From NCBI GenBank assembly GCA_943704495.1, contig CALSCR010002304.1, positions 1 to 38,198 of the forward strand: a stretch of DNA of 38,198 nt. Reading direction: 5' to 3'. Made by a program: the position numbers and the translations under genes. Below the pieces are notes generated by a model. That model worked only from the letters and a program-made list of their open reading frames with translations, ran no database searches and was not told the origin of the DNA. This document shows, piece by piece, positions 1 to 12,371 of this stretch (its first letter is position 1; every line of letters starts with the position of its first letter). The stretch is from Pigoraptor chileana (Eukaryota > Opisthokonta > Filasterea).

Positions 1-74
<74 letters not shown>
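1..74. repeat. (TG)n microsatellite
   Basis: An uninterrupted run of 37 TG dinucleotides opens the window and ends 37 bases before the stop codon of the NT5DC gene, on that gene's downstream side. The apparent poly-Cys/Val open frames over it are low-complexity artefacts. Confidence 0.97.
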
Positions 75-75
<1 letters not shown>

Positions 76-111
76 AGGGGGCGGCGCATATCTTACGATG
101 CTAGGGCTGCT

Positions 112-3100
112 TTACGGCCCGCATCGGAAAGTGCCCATCTCGTCGCGTCGGGGGACGGGCTCGTGGGGCATGAACACGCGTTGGGGGTAAAACGTGTGGT
201 GCGGCGGGTACAAGAGCAAGTTCTCCACGTTCGACGTATAGAGATCCGCAAAGCGCGCCATTCTGTGCGCAAAGAAAGTAGGGTTGTGGTGGGTGCGGAA
301 GACCGAACCAAATTGCTCGTTGAATATCGTCTTGAGGGAGAGAGACACGCGCTGTCTCTCTGCAATCCACTCAACGAGCTTCTGCTCTCGCGCGGGATCC
401 TCCTGTGCAAGAAGACGCTTAATGAAGCGCTGGATGTTCAACAGCCACACGAGATTGTGGTGGTGGAATGCAGAGTTTAGTGTGTCAATCTCACGTTCGA
501 GCTCGTGGATGATGGCGCCTGTTCGCCAGCCCTGCTTCAGCGATGGATCGACGAGGTCAGAGTACACGTGGTCCCCGCAGTACAGCGTCTGCAGATGATG
601 TGCGTGTGTGTACCGATGAGGGGGAGAAAAGGGTAGGGAAGGGAAGGATGGGAAATCGGTGGGCAGCTACAAGCATGTATAAAGGAGAGGCGAGACACAT
701 GCTCTACACACACACACACGCACACACACACACACACCTGTGCTCCTTTCCATCCAGTGATGCGTGTGAAATCGGCGAGGTTCCCCTCCATATATACGCT
801 TCCCGACTCAAATCCCGTGACCATATCCCATGTCTTTGTGTGACTACGCGTGTCGAATCGTCGAACGGACGCTCCGAGTTGTAAAAGCGCGGTTTGTGTG
901 CGTCGAGCAGAATGACATCAAAGAGGTCGCGCCATCCTGAGCCCACCATATACGTCATGCCCTTGTCACTGCGTCATTTTCAAATAAAACAATGGCAGTG
1001 TGAGTGCGGCGAACGCAACGCATCCCTTGTGTGTTGAGTGTGTTGACTAAACTGCGAAAACACGGCAATAACAAATAACGACAAGAGAGCATCGACAATA
1101 ACACTGCACCCACATGAAGTCAAAGGAGCTGTTGGAGAGGAGGAAGACCTTCTTCCCCGCAACGCGGAGCACCGATAGCAGCCGACCAATGCTACTCTTC
1201 TTGCGGAGATACCGCTCGATATCGCGCATTACAGCATTGTGCATCGTGCGGCTTGCGTGGAGCTCTTGTATCGCAGACTTCACATCCCTGTCATAATCAC
1301 CACAGTAGTCATTCCATCGTTTGAGTGAATCAAAATATTAGCGGGAGGATAGGAAGCACAGGAAAACAGGATAAATTCTGGGTGAGTTCTGGGATCAGTA
1401 TGACACGGACAAAGAATCGACGGCGCTTGACTACACATGCACACACAGACACACACACACATAGCCACACACACGTACCAGTACAAGTACTCCGGATCTA
1501 CCCTCATTTGCTTGTCGATGAAGAACTGCGTCAGGTTGGCAAGAAGGCAGGCCTCGGGAAGCGAGAAGAGGTCTGTAAGTTGCACCATGTGCTTGTTCAT
1601 GTAGTCCATCGGTATGTGTGCGCCTATGAGACAGCGGCGGAGGAGAGGCGACATCGTGTTAATTTGTTCAGTGCAGAAGAGACACATTTGTACAGACCAC
1701 CCACAGACATGCAGGTGTACACACAAACACGCACAAATGTGAATCCCGCGCAACGCAGCACACACACACACACACACATACACACCATTGTACAGCCGCA
1801 AAGTGTCCTCATTTGAGACCGGATGATGGCCTCGATAGACGGTGCCGAGCTGAATTGTCTGAAATGCGTCGACCTTCATCAAAAACCCTTTCCGAATGTC
1901 ATAATGAAGGCCGCGAATCGCAAAGTTGCAGTCGTAGGGTATGTCCAAAATGGCGCGGGGGTACTGCACGCAAAAGCAGCATGCACGCACAACAGAAAAG
2001 CAGACGAGTGAACAGGATGGTAGAGACTGTCTGACAAACTGCGACGGATGACAATGCAATAGCAATTTTTTAAAAATAATGCAAACACAGTACCGTGGCA
2101 ATGAAAATAACAATTCAATAATATTTGCCAGAGCCATGGTGTCGCGCACCACGAGGACCACAATAACAGCACCACCCGGTCGACACACAAGATGCATTTT
2201 GGAGTGCATCTCTTTAAATATGATTTTGGTTGCGGAACAAACAATTTCCAATCAGCGAGAGAATCGTGTCTGTTGAGATTGATAAAGTCCGTGTGCTGTG
2301 TTGTACGCTCTTCTTGCGGACACACACACACAAAAGCAAAGCCATTGAGTGAGCAAACGTCACCGCACCGACCTTTTTCGCCTCCACGAGGGACCGAATG
2401 GCAATGTCGTAAATGAGGTACTGAAGTTCGTGTGTGTAGTTGGCCAACGTATACTGTGACACAAAGAGAGGAGAGTGTTTGGTTGTGGGATTTTCATGTC
2501 AGTGCATCAGCTACGTCCATGTATTCCGAAGAGAGATTTGAGTGTGTATGTGTGGGAGAGTGAGAGACCTTCAGTACTCAAAACGCCTTAGGCCTGAGCC
2601 CGTGGACTCCACACAAGTGTGAGCGAGAGAGAGAAAGATACAGGGAAAGAAATGTGTGTGTGCGTGTGTATGCGCCCGTGTTGTTCAAGGTAAACACATC
2701 ATACACCACCATAGCATTGTGTGCGGATCGGATTCCATTCAAGTGGAACTGATGCTGGCGATACAAAAGCCCCCTCCTGGCCTACGCTCACGTGATTCAT
2801 TCATCCGTGAGTACCCCTGCAATGCATACCACACTACATCCACTCACGTCATAATCGAAGCCGTATACATTGACGTCCGTAAGAGAGAGTTCGTTCGTGA
2901 TGAATATGTCGCGACTGTTGACTTGCGGTCCTGGTACGTCGTTGCTGACTGCAAAAGAAGAGACCATTTGTGAAGTTGGCCACAAAAAAGTCATTTATGA
3001 GATGTAGGATTCAAGTCCGTGTCATAGGCGCTGTGCCCATGGACTCCACAAAAAACGCACTGGCACCCATTTGCGGGAAACCAGCTACCACCCCTGTTGT

Positions 3101-3644
3101 CGGCTCCTCCTTATGAGAGGGAATGCACAGCACATAGCCACAAATTTCGGCTCGACTCGCAAGCAAATGAGGGCATGTTGTTGCACCAGTCAATCACAAT
3201 GACGCGGCATTTGCACATGCAACAAACAAGCTCAACCTGCCCATGACACACGGTCAAATAACTGAAAACCACTTACATATGTACTCTTTTGTGAGGTCGT
3301 ATTGCCGCATCAGCTGCTGAAACTCGATGGATTGGTACTTTTCTTGGTGGACATACGTCACATTCCGTTTCGGGAGTGTCGAGGCATCAGCAAAAGTTGG
3401 AGGTCGGGCAGATCGAGTTGTGTACGATGTCGCAACAACAGTTCGCGATATACTGGAAAGCCACCAATTCGGTGGCATTCAGCAAATGATCGTGGGTAAG
3501 TACCATGTCGTCACCGTCCACATCGACACAGTCGTCGCCCATATGACATGACACACATAATGTATATACCAACCCAAACAGTGAGGCCCGTTGCACATCG
3601 GCGCGGGCCAGTAGCCGCATCCCGCGGTGTGCTGCCGCGAGCAT
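112..3644 (-). CDS. NT5DC2/3-like HAD-family 5'-nucleotidase domain protein, nine exons
   Basis: Exons in transcript order: 3644-3574, 3452-3277, 2948-2848, 2453-2373, 1963-1786, 1623-1479, 1287-1114, 968-738, 588-112; about 544 residues, usual for the family. Signatures seen: [20 protein letters not shown] followed across an intron by YTLANY, giving the HAD nucleophile motif DxDx[37 protein letters not shown] (motif II); [28 protein letters not shown] (motif IV); and the family C-terminus RFADLYTSN...FMPHEP. The N-terminus ([18 protein letters not shown]) is basic and lacks acids at first, which would suit mitochondrial import, as known for NT5DC3. Exons 1 and 2 are the least certain; an ATG at 3478 is an alternative start. 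Exon 8 has one frame change near 862-868: frame one reads NSERPF, the next frame reads [18 protein letters not shown], which together match the family. It is either a sequence error or a recent lesion. Substrate is unknown; the family resembles purine 5'-nucleotidases. Confidence 0.9.
2562..2616 (+). repeat. Dispersed element, form B, copy B1
   Basis: Lies in NT5DC intron 3, antisense to the gene. It reads CCTTCAGTACTCAAAACGCC then TTAGGCCTGAGCCC and TGGACTCCACAC. Its last third matches form A (TGGACTCCACA); its first third matches B2 and B3. Confidence 0.7.
3001..3053 (+). repeat. Dispersed element, form A, copy A1
   Basis: Near-consensus copy in NT5DC intron 2, antisense to the gene and about 52 bases from its 3' splice site. 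Core blocks: GATGTAGGATTCAAGTC, ATAGGCGCTGTGCCCATGG, ACTCCACAA. Confidence 0.85.
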
Positions 3645-5090
3645 CTTTGGTGAGCCCGGCAGAGCCCGCCCTTAGCTGTCAGTCGATTCGCCAAGTGGCG
3701 GTGATTGGAAGCAATGAGCCAAGGAGATTGATTCAAAGTTGCGCGTTTTACGGGTATATTCTCGACTGTCGCATGAAAAGAGAAAACACGCTAAAAAATT
3801 AACATGAAGCATGCATGCAAAACTATACGAAAACCGAAGGTTCCACACTGTTGGCGATCGACGTCATTGATTCATCTGTCTTATTAGAAAGGGTGTATGC
3901 ATATGCATGCAGTTGGCGCGAACTGCCGTTGAGTGGGCCGACCAATCACAATGAAGCGACCATGATATACCTTATGTGGTATCAAGTGACAATGACTTAC
4001 TCAAATAAGCCATGCGTGCTCACACTAGCCCGTTACTGGGCGTACCCGAGGTGCCGCTGATAAGCACTCTTTCGTTGCCGAATGCCGGCACCTCGGTCAA
4101 AATTTTCAGTTCAAGCGCGAACATACAAGTCGGCCGTCAGGCAGCCGCCGGGGATCTGACCGGTTTTCTCTAGATCTAAAATTGCATCCGCATTCAGTCG
4201 AGCGTCTACTCAGCGGTCTGAGTGCGGCAACACTGAGATAGCCGGCCCGCAGCCACGGCCGGGGCGCCGCACCCAGTTCAGTCAGCTGAGCCCATTAACA
4301 GCCGCAAACAATACTGCCGGAAATGCAGTTCAGCGGCCTTCCATCCGGCTAATAATAACCGAAAGCCAATCAGACTTTACGGGTCAGTTGTTCTGACGTC
4401 TCATGGCACATGCCGCTCCCTCAGTCGAGAAGCGGCCGGGCGGCTGCATTATATTCCCGGTCTGGTGGCACAGCACTGCGCTTTAAGCAGTCACCGCCGG
4501 CGCCCATCGCAATCCAGCATGGTTTGAGTCTCAGTACGAGCCTGAACCCTTGAAACATATTTTGCTCATCTGAACCTGCCAGACCTGCCAGTCACCGACA
4601 GCCCAGTTGATCTGTCGGAACTGGATCCATCCGTTGCTGCACTCAGTTATCCCGTCGTTCTGTGCACGTACACATCGCTTACCGATCCCCCCCACTCACT
4701 CTACTCTTGCCAAACCGACCTGATGGAGAGATGGGCGTGTCGAGTTTACTTCAAATAAACTGAAATTTTGCTGGTTTTGGGTTAGTTTGTAATCATTAAA
4801 TTGCGCTGCACCAACTTTTTATGGATAAATGTCGGACTCAATTTCAATATAAAAGTCTGTCCCATCAAAACGGGCGAAATTGCCGAGCTCTCGCTATCTC
4901 CGACGCTCAGATTGTTGCAGTCATCCTTGTAAGTACTCAAAGGGAGTACGCCGTGCCAATCTATTTGCGATGGAGTCATGCCAATTATTCATTCTTCGTT
5001 CCCGCGTTCGCGAATCAACTTTTATAGCATAACTTTTGTGGGCAGTGGAGGTATACGCCAACACCAGACTGAATTGATGAGTTGTCGCGC
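3645..5090. other. Divergent intergenic region, NT5DC / gamma-synergin
   Basis: This 1.4 kb spacer separates two divergently transcribed genes, so it must hold both promoters. No TATA box or other core element stands out. The middle (about 4030-4680) is GC-rich, stop-dense and rich in CGG/CCG words, unlike the flanks; it contains small hairpins but no convincing coding sequence on either strand. The 81-residue open frame at 3815-4060 and the 68-residue frame at 4821-5027 have no recognisable features. Confidence 0.6.
4046..4096. repeat. Inverted repeat (hairpin) in intergenic GC-rich block
   Basis: CCGAGGTGCCG at 4046-4056 is matched exactly by its reverse complement CGGCACCTCGG at 4086-4096, leaving a 29-base loop. 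A second short palindrome, CCGGCC/GGCCGG, sits at 4242-4262. Function unknown. Confidence 0.6.
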
Positions 5091-8000
5091 ATGATGTCGG
5101 CCTCGTCGTCGTATGGCGGCGGGGATCCGCGGAAGCCACCTGGGTGAGCACACATTTTGGTTTAAGTTATGGATGCGCATCGTGACAGAAAACGCGGAGT
5201 CTCCCATCATCATTGTTGTTTGTGCAGTTCATTGCTCATCTTTGCTGGTCTTTTGCTTGCAGTGCCCATCCCGCACAGTATGGCGCTGGAGGTGAGTAGT
5301 ATTTCAGAATGCACCTTCCGATTCATGGAACACTGTTATGTGAAGTATCGGCAGACGGGGAGCAATCTAGTTTCATGTAATATTGCCTTTGTTGTGTGCG
5401 CAAGTGCAGACTTATTCAAGTGTCATTTCATATATTACTTGTTTGGAAATTGCAGTCCCATCCGCACAGTGGGGACAGTATGCCACTCCCGGCGGCTACT
5501 CGCAACCGCAACAACCCTACACGCAGGCACAGCCCACTCCCGCCCAATATGCCCAGTATGCCCAATACACCCAGGCACACCCAGGCGCACAGGGCTATGC
5601 AGCACAGCACCCGCAGCCATATCAGCAGCAGTTCCAACAGCAACCGCAACGACATCAACAACAACACGGGCAGTACCCTCCTACGTACGGGATACCCGTC
5701 GGTGCATATAGCCAGCCTCCCACGGTGGTGGGTCAGTCCGGACTTGCCTATGCCCCTGGAAGTGGATATGCTCCCCAAGGTATGCATTACGGTGTCGGGG
5801 GGTATCCGGGTGGCTCTGGAGTGCCCGGGGTAACTGCGCATTCCGAACCACCGATCCTCACCGCGGAGGAAGCGCGTCGAGAGCAGCTCCGTGCGGCTGA
5901 AGTGCAACGCCGCATGAAGGAGGAAGCCGAGACTGCCAAGAAGCAGATGTACTTTGAGGCAAACAGGCAACAGCTGGCGGGCATGTCCTTGAAGGCGGAG
6001 CGGAATCCGATCGCATCTCTCTTTGGCAACAAGGACACGGCAAGCGCTGTGCAGATTGACATTGTGGGAGCAACGAGCACACGCAAACTTGTGAAGCCCG
6101 CGCCCGCTGATCAGCAACGACAGCAGGCGCAGCAGAGGCAACCCACCCAGCAGCCTCAGTACCATTCTGAGTTGCCAATGACAGTTGCCGCAAACACTCT
6201 CAACGCACAGTCCAGTACACAACTGCGCTCCGAAGTGGCACCAACCGACGATGATGCCGAGTTTGGCGATTTCACGGGATCGGATGAGCGAGATGCGTCG
6301 GCGTTGTCGCCGTCACATGGTCTGCGCCAACCGAGCCCTCGGTCCGCGTCGCCTGCATTGTCACGCACTGCGGTTCCACAGCCCGCCAAACCGAGCGTGG
6401 ACATCGATAGCCTCATCAAAAGCTCTCTCTCGCTCGATGTGAGCGCATCTCCTGCGAAGAAGTTTGAAACACCGCAGCAGAAATTGCGCACGTTGGGTAC
6501 AATGGGGGCTTCAGCATCATCGTCACCGTCTGTATCCCCATCGACGCAGCGTCGCGCTCCGCAACAGCAGCAGCAGCTGCAGCCACAAACACAGCTGAGT
6601 GCTGGTAGGGCACCCGGCGTGGACTGGTCTGCCAAGAGCGAGGAGATGGCGCGTCTCTTTGGCGATGCGGCTCCTCCTTCTTCCATGCAACAAGCACCCG
6701 CGCTGCTGCCCCTTGCCTCGCAGAACATCGACTTTGGCCTGCTTGATCCGTCGTCGAGGCAGCCACAGCAGCAGGGAGCTGGTGTTACATTATTGGGTGG
6801 TGTGGCGCCCCTGCAATCGGCGCTTTCGTCTGTTGCATATGGGCAGGGGGCCGTGTCGCACTCAGCCAATACGATGGGACATGCGCCGCTCCCATTGCAG
6901 TCATACGGCGCACAGCAACAGCACCAGCAACAGCAGCAACAACAACAGCAACAACAGGCACAATCGTCGGTCCAACCCTATCCCAGTGCTTACTCAGCAG
7001 CCTCGTGGATGCAACAACAACATACAGTGCAATCACACGATACCTTTGGCGAATTCTCGGGCGGTCACGTGGTGCAACAGCCTCAGCCGGCACAGCAGTA
7101 CGCTCAGCCACAGGCGCAATCACCCCCCAGTCTGCTGCCTCCAACCTTCCTGTCGCCCTCTCCCCTTCATGCCACCCCGTCGTATGTGCTGCAGCAGCAA
7201 CCTTCGTCCAGTGGAGGCGCTGGCAGACTCCTTCTCCCGCAGTCGGGGACGTCGACTGCCCCATCCGCCGCGGGTGATGATAAATACGCCGTGTTTCGCG
7301 ATGCAAGCGAGCCCCCTGCGCCTCTCATTGCGCCTCAACCGCAGCCCCAGGCATCGTCCGGCGGGGACAAGTATGCTGTGTTTCGCATGGATTCCGAGTC
7401 GGATGCCCCGAGTGTCTCGGCTTCAACCGCAGTGAACAATGGTGACAGGTACAGTGTGTTCAAGACCGACACACCCGAACCACAGACGCAATATGGAGCG
7501 TCGTCCGTCCCTGCATTTGCAAATAACGTGCCGATGAACACGAATACTCAAATACAGCCGCTCGCAATGCCGTCTCTTTCGCACGGACAGCCGCAGTCGC
7601 AGTTGTCTGGCGCCGTGTTCCCGACTGCAGCATCGTCCGGTACGGTCCCTGTGATTGCCCCGCACTCGTCGGCGTCGCTGGTGGTTAATCCGCCCCTCTT
7701 TGCAACCATGACAACTGCGCACCCGCTGCCGTCTTGGCAGGTTGCGCCGGCAACACAACAACAGCAGCCGTCGATGGACGCGGACATGTTCTCTTCCTTT
7801 GCACAGGTGGCGCCGCAGTCCCAACATTACGCGACTGCCTTGGGGGCTGCTTCGGGTGCACCGGCTTCGACGCCTTCAATTGCACCGTCCGCCTTTTCTG
7901 CGGGTTTTATGAGCGGTGAAGCGGACTTTGGTGAATTTGGTGCTGTGAAAGAAGGGGCGACCCAACAGTCCGTCTCCGCATCCGGGGGATTGGGGGACGA

Positions 8001-11000
8001 ATTTTCCGGCGACTTTGGTGGAGATGACGGCGATTTTGGCGATTTTGCATCTGCGTCTGCAGACTCTTTTGGTGGTGACGCAATCACAACACCACTGAAG
8101 CATTCGAGTGCTCCCCAGACGACGAGTGTGGGGAGCGTCGATGTGTTCGGCTCCATTCCGTCGCTTGCCACGATCGCCCAGCAGCGGCAGGCAATGCAGC
8201 AGCAGCAGCGACTCTCGGGGGTGTCTTCCAACAGCTCGCTTGTGGGAACGCCAACCTCCTCCGCCCTACAATCCCCCGTGCCCGCGCAACGGCAGGTATC
8301 GACAAATGCAATTCTCGACGGTGTCTGTGCGGACGCACAGCATCACGTGGTACAGCAGTCGCCCCACCCGGATGCGAGCAAAGGGCGGTCGGCTTCTGTG
8401 TCGTCGGCAGTCTCGGAAACGCCCACGCGTGCCGCGCAGCAGAAAGACGCCGTGGCAGTCAATAGCAACGGGGACAGCAACAACGTCGCGGGATCGGCGG
8501 GGAAGCGCGGTCGCACGCCATCGTTCAAGCTCGGCTCAATATTTAAGAGCAAGAACAACAACACGCCGCAATCACGTGGCCGCAGCGGGTCGTCGTCAGC
8601 TGAGCAGAGTGCGTCACCAACTGCCGTACCAACTGCTGCCCCGGATGCTGCGCAGTCGGCGGCGCAGACACCCCGGAGGCGGTCGAGTGCGCGACATCCC
8701 CCAGCATCCGCAAAGTTCCTCCAGCTGTGGCCGCTGCTTGCGGAGGACGCCCCGGAGCTCTACCCCCGGATGTTCAAGCACCTCGCCGATGCGAGCGGCC
8801 GCGTGCCGGGGAAGAAGGCATATGCTGTGTTTCTGGCCACTGGCGTGCCACGTGAGACGTTGATGCGAATCTGGGCCATCGCCGACACCGCCTCAGTGGG
8901 CTCGCTGGATCGATTCGAGATGTACATAGGCCTCGGGCTAATGGGCCTCTTTCAGGAGGGCCGCAAGCCAACTGTTGCCGTGCTCAAATCGCTGAAGGAA
9001 TTTCCGCTGCCGGTTTTCAAGGGACTGGAACTTCCTGCCGCAGTGGCGAGTGACGACGAGGAGAATGGTGTGGGTGCTGATGGCGCGGTCGCAGGGAGTG
9101 CAATCACGCCGAAGGAAGTGCCTCTGACAAATAACACGCAATCCGCAATCGCACAGCAGCAACACGCATCTGGCAACGACATTGGCGTCGATTTGTTTGC
9201 CGCGTTTTCTGCCGTCGCCGCCGCTCCAAATGCAACCGCCCAACTCGCACCCCTCTCGATGCTTGCCCCCGCGGCCTTCCCACCTGCACTACAGCCCAGC
9301 ACAACCCTGCAACCCGCTGTCACAGTGCCCACACTTACCGCGGCGACTATCACATCGCGCAGTGCATCTGACGCCGACACGGAGCTGTTGATCGCTAGTC
9401 CCCCGCCAATGATTCCGCCGGCGGCTACGACTGTTCAATTGCAGCAAATTCCGCCTCAAACTCAGTCGTTTTTTGGCGATTCGGTTGATTTCAGCGGCTC
9501 CATGTTGTCTCCGCCGCCTGCACAGCCCTCAAGCACTTTGTCTCAGCAACTGGAAGTAAGCATTGTACCGACTTCCACGGCGAGTGCGAGTATCCCCGCA
9601 ATGGCCGCATGGACGTCGTTTCCAGAGGGTAAAGAGAACGCGAGTGCCGTTCCGGGCACAGGGGTGGATGGTGGAAGCACCCTCGCTATGGGGACTGTCG
9701 CGGACGCCGATCCATTTGCCGCACTCCGTGGATTGTCCCCGGATGCAGGCGCTGCACCCGCAACCATGCTGTCTCCCGACGGAGTTGTCTTTGGTGGGGG
9801 TGATGCTAATAATAACAACAACAACAACAACAACAACAATAACAATGGGGATGTTGTGTCGTCGTTTCCAGTGGCACAGCAGTGGTCGAGTGCGCCTGTG
9901 TCCCTTGCCACAGACCCCTACGCTGCATTCGCTTCTGTGGCCTCCGCCGTCGATGCCCGCGCGGAGTCTACTTCATTGGCGCACGACATGCCTTCTGGTC
10001 ACGTAGGTATGGCTTCCACTGACGACAGCGACGACTGGAACGGATTCGCATCGGCTGAGGCGGCGCCACAAGCCCCGGATGCATTCAACGCTGTGAATGC
10101 TACGCCAAATTGGTTCGGCTATGGCAGCAGCGCCCACGTGAGCGCCGTGCAGACATCTGCTCAGCAACAGCAACAGCCTTCCCTGGCCCCCAATTCTATC
10201 GCTGCCGCCACGTTTTCTTCGGCTTCTGTAAACAGCACGAAAGAGATTTCTGTGCACACAGATGTTGTGTCGATAGACGCGGCTCGTATCGACCCACCGA
10301 AAGTGATGCATACTACCACAACAACAATACCCACAACACCCGCGCCCAAGCACCCATCGCTTCCGCCGCCTTCTCCTCCCCTCCACGCATCTGTTGCCAC
10401 GCAACCGACACCATCACCACTTGTCCTGACGCCGGCCGTGTCGAGCGGGAATCTGTTTGCGTCTGAGCAGTCGGTGAGTATTGGCGCGCGTGGTGCACCC
10501 GCTGCTCACGTGCCCAACTCCGCCGACACTCCCGACCCATCACACACGACGCTCGCTCCGCAGGCGAGTCGACCGACACACAGCGGTGTGACCACTGACG
10601 ACGACGACCTCTTTGGAGATTTCTCAGCGAGCGCCGTCACCTCAACAGAAACAGCAGCGACTAATACTGCTGCCTTGTCTGGAATTAGCGGCGATGCGGC
10701 AGTGTCAGCAGCACATTTTATGGACGCAGACCCGTTTGCTGACGTCCACGCAACGCCAAAGCACTCTGTGGCGTCCATCGCCTCGGCTGTCTCGGTCACT
10801 TCGAATCCATTTGACCACATGGACGCCGATGGTCGCGGCTCTCGTGACAGTGCGAGTGCGCAGCGCACATCGCCAGCGGAGATTGCGACTGCGTGGGGAG
10901 CGTGTTTGGCTAAAGCAGCTGAGCTTCTGAGAGAAGCCGTTGGCGTCGCGGAGGGACTCGCCCTTTCCGCGCGCGCAGACCATGCGGCCTCGGAGGCATT

Positions 11001-11739
11001 GCAGTCGACAGAGTTCAGCGAATACATGCGTGGTGAGTGTGATCCGCTTTTGGCGTGCCATCGTCTCCCTATTTTCGTGTGAATGTGGTGAAGGTGCGGC
11101 ACAAGAAGTTAACATCTTCTTCCCTTTATTCCCAATTGACAATGTGCGTGCAACAGGTGTCACCGAAGTCTACCTCGTTGCCGACCGCATATCGACGGCC
11201 GCGTCTGCGCTCTCTCTCAAGGACAAACAGCGGTTTGACGGCGTTCTTTCGGCGTGCCGCAGCGCGTGGGTGAAGCTAGAGCAGCACGCATCTGCTGCGA
11301 GGGCTGAGGTGCGTTCCTGTGTTTGTGTTTTGTAAATTGTATATGTGACGTGTTGTTGTGTGCCGTGTTTGTCTCTCTGTGATTGTGGGTGACTGTCTCT
11401 GTATGTTCGGGGTAGATAAAATGTTGCCGTGTTGTTATATTGAACAATAATGCAAGCAACAACAACAAAACTAACAGCCACAACAACCACAACCACACCA
11501 CTTAGGTACCGCCGTCATCCGCTCTGCCGCCAGTTGCACGCAGCATGCACGACCGTTACTGCGGCGTGTGCCTCGTGTCTCTCAAGTGGCCGCAATCGGA
11601 CCATTTGCAGCCCAACCACCTCCGGCCCAACACCGCGTCTGTGTCGGGTGGAAGCTGCAACGGACACTATCATGCCCCGTGTGCGAATTTGTGGGCGCAG
11701 AAAGTGTGTACACCGCTCCCGGCGCTCACATTGCCGTAA
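5091..11739 (+). CDS. gamma-synergin-like AP-1/clathrin adaptor accessory protein
   Basis: Exons 5091-5143, 5263-5291, 5456-11032, 11157-11308 and 11506-11739 join in frame to 2014 residues, starting at tandem ATGs. In order: a Gln/Pro/Tyr-rich N-terminus; a charged helical stretch near 162-206 (EEARREQLRAAEVQRRMKEE); scattered acidic FxDF-type motifs (EFGDF near 296, FGEF near 557, DFGEF near 849, DGDFGDF near 885, LFGDF near 1742); three DKYAVF-like repeats near 634, 664 and 689; an EH domain near 1110-1215 (SAKFLQLWPLL...LMRIWAIADT...FEMYIGLGLM); and a C-terminal Cys/His module from about 1950 (YCGVCLVSLKWP...GHYHAPCANLW). EH domain, FxDF motifs and this C-terminus together are the arrangement of animal gamma-synergin, which binds the gamma-ear of AP-1 in TGN/endosome traffic. 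Most of the length is low-complexity, with polyQ (near 514-528) and a 13-Asn run (near 1480). Human gamma-synergin is shorter and has its EH domain much nearer the N-terminus. Confidence 0.88.
5263..5291 (+). other. 29-base microexon of the gamma-synergin gene
   Basis: It is bounded by TTGCAG and GTGAGT and encodes AHPAQYGAG. The acceptor and first 17 bases resemble the start of exon 3 (GCAGTGCCCATCCCGCACAG against GCAGTCCCATCCGCACAG), so it looks like a local duplicate. Including it preserves frame (phase 2 in, phase 1 out). Confidence 0.8.
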
Positions 11740-12371
11740 ACTGAGGACTCGAATACAGTCGCGTGCGTGTGTTAAAGTCTGTACCGGTAGTAGTGTCAAA
11801 CTCGTTATATTTCCAAGTCATCCAACTGCTATCACGCTTTTTTGTGTTAGCGTGGCCGTTGACGTGCAAGCTTGTTGGGGGAACGGTATGTCCATGAACA
11901 CAACGACAAAATCTGGGCGGCATTGAACCATGACTCAATTTGTCGTTAGCTTGCGCCGTTAAATTTAGTACCAGACCAGCATGGACGAACTGAAATGACC
12001 ACTGGAACAGTGGCGATTTTCGTAGCCATCATTCTGTGGAGTCACACTGAATCATCAACACATCTGCGAGATGGGCAATACTGCTCAAAACAATCAGTAC
12101 GCACAATCGTCATGTATGTATGCTGTCAATCGAATCAAAAGCAAGCATATAACACCAAAATTAGTCGTTACACAAAATAAAAATGGAGTTATGTAACGTC
12201 CGCGCCCCACGTGCTTACCCGAAACTCAATCGGTCCAGTTGAGTAATGGAAACGTGGTGAAATAAGATCAGCACTTTTCTTTGTTGAGGTCGGATCAAAC
12301 GGACTTGCGTACCACAGTATAGAAATGTATTGAAATAAGACCAGCACATGCGCACACTCAATCAATCAACA
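11740..12371. other. Convergent intergenic region, gamma-synergin / KAT14
   Basis: The spacer holds the 3' ends of two converging genes. It contains no convincing open frame. A 16-base near-repeat, GAAATAAGATCAGCAC and GAAATAAGACCAGCAC, occurs near 12259 and 12330. Nothing else was identified. Confidence 0.6.

Noticed and set aside
4-480. Plus-strand 158-residue open frame at the window start
   Set aside because: It begins in the TG microsatellite and is antisense to the conserved last exon of the NT5DC gene.
838-875. A 14-base intron to explain the NT5DC frame change
   Set aside because: GTAGTCACACAAAG would restore a frame but is shorter than any intron known in comparable organisms, and it gives a worse match to the family than a one-base change near 865.
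3001-3053. tRNA gene or tRNA-derived SINE reading of form A
   Set aside because: GGATTCAAGTC and its complement resemble a B box, but no acceptable A box at proper spacing and no cloverleaf could be drawn, so only a vague resemblance remains.
5428-6869. Long antisense open frames opposite the gamma-synergin exon (264 and 237 residues)
   Set aside because: They are shadows of a Gln/Ala/Ser-rich coding exon on the other strand, with no family features.
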